Origin: Chrysochromulina parva
Taxonomy: Eukaryota; Haptophyta; Prymnesiales; Chrysochromulinaceae
Assembly (NCBI GenBank): GCA_002887195.1
Contig: PJAB01000886.1
Coordinates: forward strand, 1 to 19,416
Reading direction: 5' to 3'
Length of the DNA stretch: 19,416 bases
Part shown: positions 15,785-19,416 of the stretch, in pieces
How positions within the stretch are numbered: position 1 is the stretch's first letter
Layout of the letters: each line of letters opens with the position of its first letter
Notes under the pieces: model-generated
Seen by the model: the letters and a program-made list of their open reading frames with translations, nothing else
Told to the model about the DNA's origin: nothing
The model's database searches: none
Program-made: the position numbers and the translations under genes

Positions 15785-16297
15785 ATGTTCTTACCCCGAA
15801 GTCTACATCCCCGACGGCTCCGGCCCCGCGGCGCCACGAGTTTGATCCACGCATTCTATTGCTCCGATGGGCGGACCACTGTGACTGCGACGACCGTCAA
15901 TGCCTTCATGAAGAAAAATTGGTTTGCCGCAGCCGGCGACGCCTTGTGCCACGAGGTCAGCAAAGATCACGCATTGGTCTCGAAGTTACCAGGCGTCGCT
16001 GACCTTCGACCTGGCGGCTTGGTTTCTGGCCCCTTCCAGTTTGCGCTCGCTGACATTGGGATGTGGTTCGCCACCTTTGGCGCATACGAGCGCATTGAGC
16101 CCATGGCACTCACATCAGAGATGTCGATTCGCTTTCTGCGGCCAGCTGTCGTGGCTGCTGGGGCCCGCGTGTGGGCGCGGATTGATGTGAACTCTGTGGG
16201 ACGCAAGACAATGGTGTCGACGGCGACCATTTACACGGACGATCCGACTCGGCCAACAGCAGTCGCGCAAGGAACCTTCATCGTGCCACCACCGTAA
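15785..16297 (+). CDS. PaaI-type hotdog-fold thioesterase, 170 aa, with targeting-like N-terminus
   Basis: Residues 33-170 fit a small acyl-CoA thioesterase of the PaaI/YiiD hotdog group: TTVNAFMKKNW (entry helix), RPGGLVSGPFQFALAD (75-90, the central helix with D90 at the usual acidic position), LTSEMSIRFLRPA (109-121) and ATIYTD (147-152), ending in GTFIVPPP. The family hydrolyses acyl-CoA thioesters. The RPGG..SGP...LAD wording is closest to what I know from alpha-proteobacterial proteins. I chose the ATG at 15785 because the frame further upstream overlaps the divergent gene. The first ~30 residues (MFLPRSLHPRRLRPRGATSL) are rich in Arg with no acidic residue, as in mitochondrial or plastid transit peptides. 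AATAAA at 16362-16367 follows the stop. Confidence 0.85.
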   Translation: MFLPRSLHPRRLRPRGATSLIHAFYCSDGRTTVTATTVNAFMKKNWFAAAGDALCHEVSKDHALVSKLPGVADLRPGGLVSGPFQFALADIGMWFATFGAYERIEPMALTSEMSIRFLRPAVVAAGARVWARIDVNSVGRKTMVSTATIYTDDPTRPTAVAQGTFIVPPP

Positions 16298-16361
16298 TCA
16301 TTCGCCGAACGTTCAACGTGTATGCGTACGGTAGCTTATGTCCGTTACTACGTATGAAAAC

Positions 16362-16367
16362 AATAAA
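16362..16367 (+). terminator. polyadenylation signal AATAAA
   Basis: A perfect AATAAA lies 65 bases after the thioesterase stop codon in an AT-richer patch, before the 3' end of the convergent gene at 16466. Confidence 0.5.
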
Positions 16368-16465
16368 TCGCACGTCGGTAATGTGTGTCTCGATGCCACA
16401 ATCGCTCGGATTCGGAGATTTCCATCGGCGCTCTGAGCTCCTCTCTAGACTTCCTGCACTCTATC

Positions 16466-19188
16466 TCAGCTCATCTCGGGCATCTCGACCGACATCGCCA
16501 TCGAGCGCAGGAACGAGCGATCGAGCTGCTTCTCTGGGTCATACGCGGCCATCGTGGCCATGGCGGCCTTCATGGCCGTCTCGGCGATCGCGCTGTCGCT
16601 CATCTTGCCAGGCGTGCTGCCGCGCTTGTCGTCGCCCTCCTCGCTCTCTTTTCGCGCCCCCTTGCCTGCCACCTTCCCCGAGGGCGTCGTCGCGGGCGTG
16701 GAGGCTCCCTTTTGGGACGATCGCTTGCCCGCGACGGCGCTCGGCGACTCGGTCCTGATCAGTGGCCCGGTGGGTGAAATGGAGGTGGGCGATCCGAGCG
16801 CTGTCGTGGGCGCCCCTATCCTTGCCGAGATGGAGCTCTGCCGGGCGAACTCGGTGCGCACGCGCAGAGCGACCGCCTCATTCTGCTGGACGGCGGTGGC
16901 GGCCTGAGCACGCATGCGCTGGAGCGCGACGAAAAGGCGCCACGAGCACTGGACGACCTTGGCCGCCCGCGACACGAGATCCACGTGCCGCTCACGCAGC
17001 GCCTCGAGGTGCTTCAAGTGCACCCCATCTCGCCCGTAGAGGAGCTGCTCAAAGTTGTCAAAGCGGCGGCGCTGCGCGTGGTTCGCGCCACCCTCGGAAT
17101 AGCTCGCACCGAGCCGGTGCCCTTGCACGGCACGCAGCGTGTCGGCGCGCTGCTCCGCGTTCTGCTTGGCCCAGCCGCCCATGCCGGCGCCCTCTGTGGA
17201 CGCATCTGCGGCGAGGGCGAGCAGTCGCTTCTCGGCGCGTCGGCAGCGCTTGAGCATCTTCTCATTCGGCGCGAAGAGCGCGAGCATGCTCTGCACCTGT
17301 GGGGGGAGGGGAGGGGGCGCCGTGGTGAGCACGTGCATGCGCAGGGGGAGAGGGGAGAGGGCGCCGTGGTGAGCACGTGCATGCACAGGGGATCGGCCGC
17401 GAGCACGCTCCGCACCTCGCGCGAGGCTCGCTTGCTCTCGGCGAGCCACACGACCGTCCAGTCGCCGAACCACTTGCATAGCAGCGGGTCGAGCGTCTGC
17501 GGCAGCGGCGCCCAGAGCAGGTCGGTGAGCATCTTGAGGGCGAGATCCATACCGTTCCAATAAAAGCGCGCCGCGTGCGCGGGGCGCACGGCAAGCAGCT
17601 CGATCGCGTCGACCGTCGCCTCGCGCAGCTCGTTGATCGAGTAGGCGACCGTCCGAAGCAGTTTAGAACGCTCGCGGCCGGGGGGCGGCGGCGCCGTCTG
17701 CACCGCCGTCTTGAGCGCCGCGATCGCCGCCTCGCGACGGAGGACGGAGCCGAGGAGCCCGACAGGACGCTCCGATGCACTGGCTGCGGCGTTCGCGATA
17801 CCGGTAGGCTTGGCCTCGTCGAGGGCGATGGCGCCCGTCGGGGGCTGCGAGAAGGCGCTGTCGCGGTCTCGCGGGCTGCTGCTGCGGCTGCGCGCACTGC
17901 CTGGGCGGCTGCCCGAGCGTGCGCTCGCCACGGCGCTCGGGGGACGGCTGCGCAGGATGCCAACGCTCGGGACGGCGCTCGTGGGGCGGCTGCTCGCGGG
18001 CGCGCTCGGGACGGCGCTCGGCCTGCTGCCGTTGGGCGCCGTATCGAGCGCGCCCGAGGCGCTGCTGCCGCTGCCGCCGCCGTACTCCCACGGCCTCTTG
18101 AGCGTCTGGCCGACGATGCCGCCCGCCACGCCCACCACAGCGCGGTACGGCGAGCGCGACGACGACGGGCGAGCGCCGTGTCGAGCGCCAACGCCGCCGC
18201 CGCGCGTCCACGTGCGTGCAGACGTGGGTCGCAGCGCTGCAGGCGGCCGCGGCATTGGAGGCGCCTGGGCCGAGAGCGGCCGCCGCACGCGGAAGCCGTT
18301 GGAGGGCGGGGCGGAGGGCGGAGCGATCACCGCGGCTGGCGCTGGCGGGGCTGGCCGGAGTGCACCACCACGTCGCTCAGAGGGCACGACCGACGAAGCC
18401 CATATATAGGTCGGGGTGGCGGGCGCCGCGCTCGTCGGCCGCGTGTGGCGCGCGCTCGCCGGCCGCGTGGGGCGCGTGCTCGCCGGCTGGCTCGCCGGCC
18501 GCGCGTGGCGGGCGCTGGCTGGCCGACGCTCGGCGCCGCTGCTGGGCCGACTCGGGCGCGCTGAGCCGGTGCGCGACTGCATCGGCGGCGCCGGTTGCGG
18601 GGGGATCGCTTGTTGCCCGCGCGGCGGCAGCATGTGCAGTGTCGTCGGCGGCCCGAGTGTCAGCGGGTTCAGGTCGAGAAGCTTCTGCTCGGCGGCTCTT
18701 TGAGGCTCGAGCAGTGACAGCAGCCAAGGTGGCGCGCGCACGCCGCCGCAAAGCACAGCGCGCAGCCGGTTGAGCTCATCCGCTAGACGGCGTGCGGTCG
18801 AAGGCACCATGCCGAGCTTGGCGAGCCCAGAGGTGAGCCCGAAGGTCGTCGAGCTCATTCGCAGCAATTCGACGAGCTTCATCCCGTGAAGCAGCGGCTG
18901 AAGGGCGAGGAACTCGCTGCCGCCGGCGAACTCGAGCCAGCGCTGGAGTGTCGAAGGCCTCGAGAGAGCCTGCTCCGTGCTCGCGGGTAAGTCGACAGTG
19001 GCCATGACGGAGACGCGAACGGATGGGTCCAGGACGTCGAGTCGCTCACCGACTTGAAGGAGCTCGACTGACGAGCGCCCAAGAGAACGCGCCGGTATGC
19101 AAAAAGCCGCCCCGTCACAGAACACAATCTCAGAGGATGATACCACGCGCGCTGCCCGACGGACACACTCCACGTCAAGAAGAAGCAC
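16466..19188 (-). CDS. SAM-like / Arg-Ser-Pro-rich / IQ-motif protein, two exons, about 880 aa
   Basis: Exon 1 is 19188-17377 (604 aa) and exon 2 is 17296-16466 (276 aa), joined in phase 0 (LCMH|VQSM). Residues about 79-145 (LQRWLEFAGG...LGMVPSTARRLADELNRL) look like a diverged SAM domain. About 200-480 is a disordered basic region with repeats of the RPASARHTRP kind, as often seen in microtubule or axoneme proteins. About 515-585 (LREATVDAIELL...FYWNGMDLALKMLTDLL) is a helical block that resembles uncharacterised protist proteins with a WNG-x-x-x-x-x-KM pattern, by memory only. Exon 2 has a helical stretch and an IQ-like calmodulin-binding motif at 715-733 (VVQCSWRLFVALQR), followed by a Ser/Thr/Pro/Lys-rich tail. 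A cytoskeletal scaffold regulated by calmodulin is a guess from architecture; no enzyme motif is visible. Confidence 0.7.
17297..17376 (-). other. inferred 80-base intron within a 44-bp tandem duplication
   Basis: The donor CAC|GTGCTCACC and acceptor CCACAG|GTGCAG connect exon 1 and exon 2 in phase 0; without removal the frame breaks. The intron is very pyrimidine-rich on the - strand. Units 17297-17340 and 17341-17384 are near-copies at a 44-base offset, so the 5' splice site context GCATGCAC|GTGCTCACC occurs twice. Only the upstream copy gives the right phase. Confidence 0.65.
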
Positions 19189-19256
19189 ACCTCGCCCGCC
19201 CTCTGGGGGCTACGGACCACATGCTACGGTACGCCGTACGCGTCTCCACCCGCGGC

Positions 19257-19416
19257 CTAGTCGAAGACGATCTTGGTCGCGGCCTTCACCGGCCCAGCCG
19301 CGCTGGCAAAGGCGCCATACATCTTGTGCTCCTTCTTCTTCACAGCAGATCCGAACTTGAGAAGGGCTTCGGGCACTGGCTGGCCCGCCTCGCGCAGCAC
19401 GTTCTGGAGCGCGCCC
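19257..19416 (-). CDS. C-terminal end of a DBP3/RH5-like DEAD-box RNA helicase (partial)
   Basis: The last 52 codons and TAG stop of a gene that enters from the right edge; the first base is part of a split codon. The peptide reads [20 protein letters not shown], then [16 protein letters not shown], and ends ATKIVFD. This tail (LREAGQ.VP..LLKFG..VKKKE...YGA ... ATKI.FD) is characteristic of the DBP3 group of nucleolar helicases, including plant RH5, which act in ribosome biogenesis. All helicase motifs lie outside the window. It is in tandem with the upstream-running neighbour, whose start lies 68 bases away. Confidence 0.8.
   Translation of the reverse strand, partial: GALQNVLREAGQPVPEALLKFGSAVKKKEHKMYGAFASAAGPVKAATKIVFD

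Noticed and set aside
16890..16990. Resemblance of the helical block before the IQ motif to the calmodulin-binding part of SK potassium channels.
   Set aside because: No channel pore or membrane spans exist in exon 1; a plain IQ-like motif explains the match.
17262..18191. Arg/Ala-rich 309-codon - strand ORF inside exon 1 of the SAM-like gene.
   Set aside because: It is an alternative frame over low-complexity sequence; the other frame joins cleanly to exon 2 and has folded segments.
1..19416. tRNA, rRNA, CRISPR array, transposase or long terminal repeat.
   Set aside because: I looked and saw no cloverleaf with matching arms, no regular repeat-spacer array and no mobile-element protein motifs.

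Overview
The window comes from a eukaryotic nuclear genome that is GC-rich, compact and poor in introns. The evidence is a complete XPG/Rad2 repair nuclease, a DBP3-type RNA helicase end, a GRF/CCHC zinc-finger protein, long single-exon genes full of Ala/Gly/Ser/Pro and acidic low-complexity tracts, and only two inferred introns (116 and 80 bp, GT..AG, with donors GTGCGA and GTGCTC). There are no ribosome-binding sites or operons. This fits a unicellular alga or related protist (haptophyte, pelagophyte or prasinophyte type), but I cannot assign the lineage from sequence alone.

Layout, left to right. (1) A small + strand hypothetical gene (about 261-776) behind a TATATA element. (2) A 5.8 kb single-exon gene on the - strand (1158-6980) for XPG/Rad2. 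It carries a complete IMPACT/UPF0029 (YigZ-like) domain inside the spacer that separates the two halves of the nuclease, plus several ubiquitin-interacting motifs. (3) A 643-base gap that must hold the XPG promoter. (4) A two-exon - strand gene (7624-9971) for an unrecognised Cys-rich, probably membrane-anchored protein with visibly lower GC than its neighbours. (5) A - strand gene (10293-11729) whose last ~75 residues look like a zinc-dependent deaminase of the type first described in bacterial polymorphic toxins. (6) A divergent + strand gene (about 11845-14043) for a repeat-rich, disordered protein. (7) A - strand gene (14311-15600) for a CCHC-GRF-CCHC-CCHC zinc-finger protein. (8) A divergent + strand gene (15785-16297) for a hotdog thioesterase with an N-terminal targeting-like sequence; the shared 184-base spacer holds a perfect E2F-type site. 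(9) A two-exon - strand gene (16466-19188) for a SAM-like / Arg-Pro-Ser-rich / IQ-motif protein whose intron lies in a 44-bp tandem duplication. (10) The last 52 codons of a DBP3/RH5-like DEAD-box helicase at the right edge.

There is no operon logic; these are independent eukaryotic genes. Three of them (XPG, the GRF/CCHC protein and the deaminase candidate) would act on nucleic acids, but closeness alone does not show a shared pathway. The strongest candidate for something undescribed is the XPG-IMPACT domain fusion, followed by the deaminase-ended protein.
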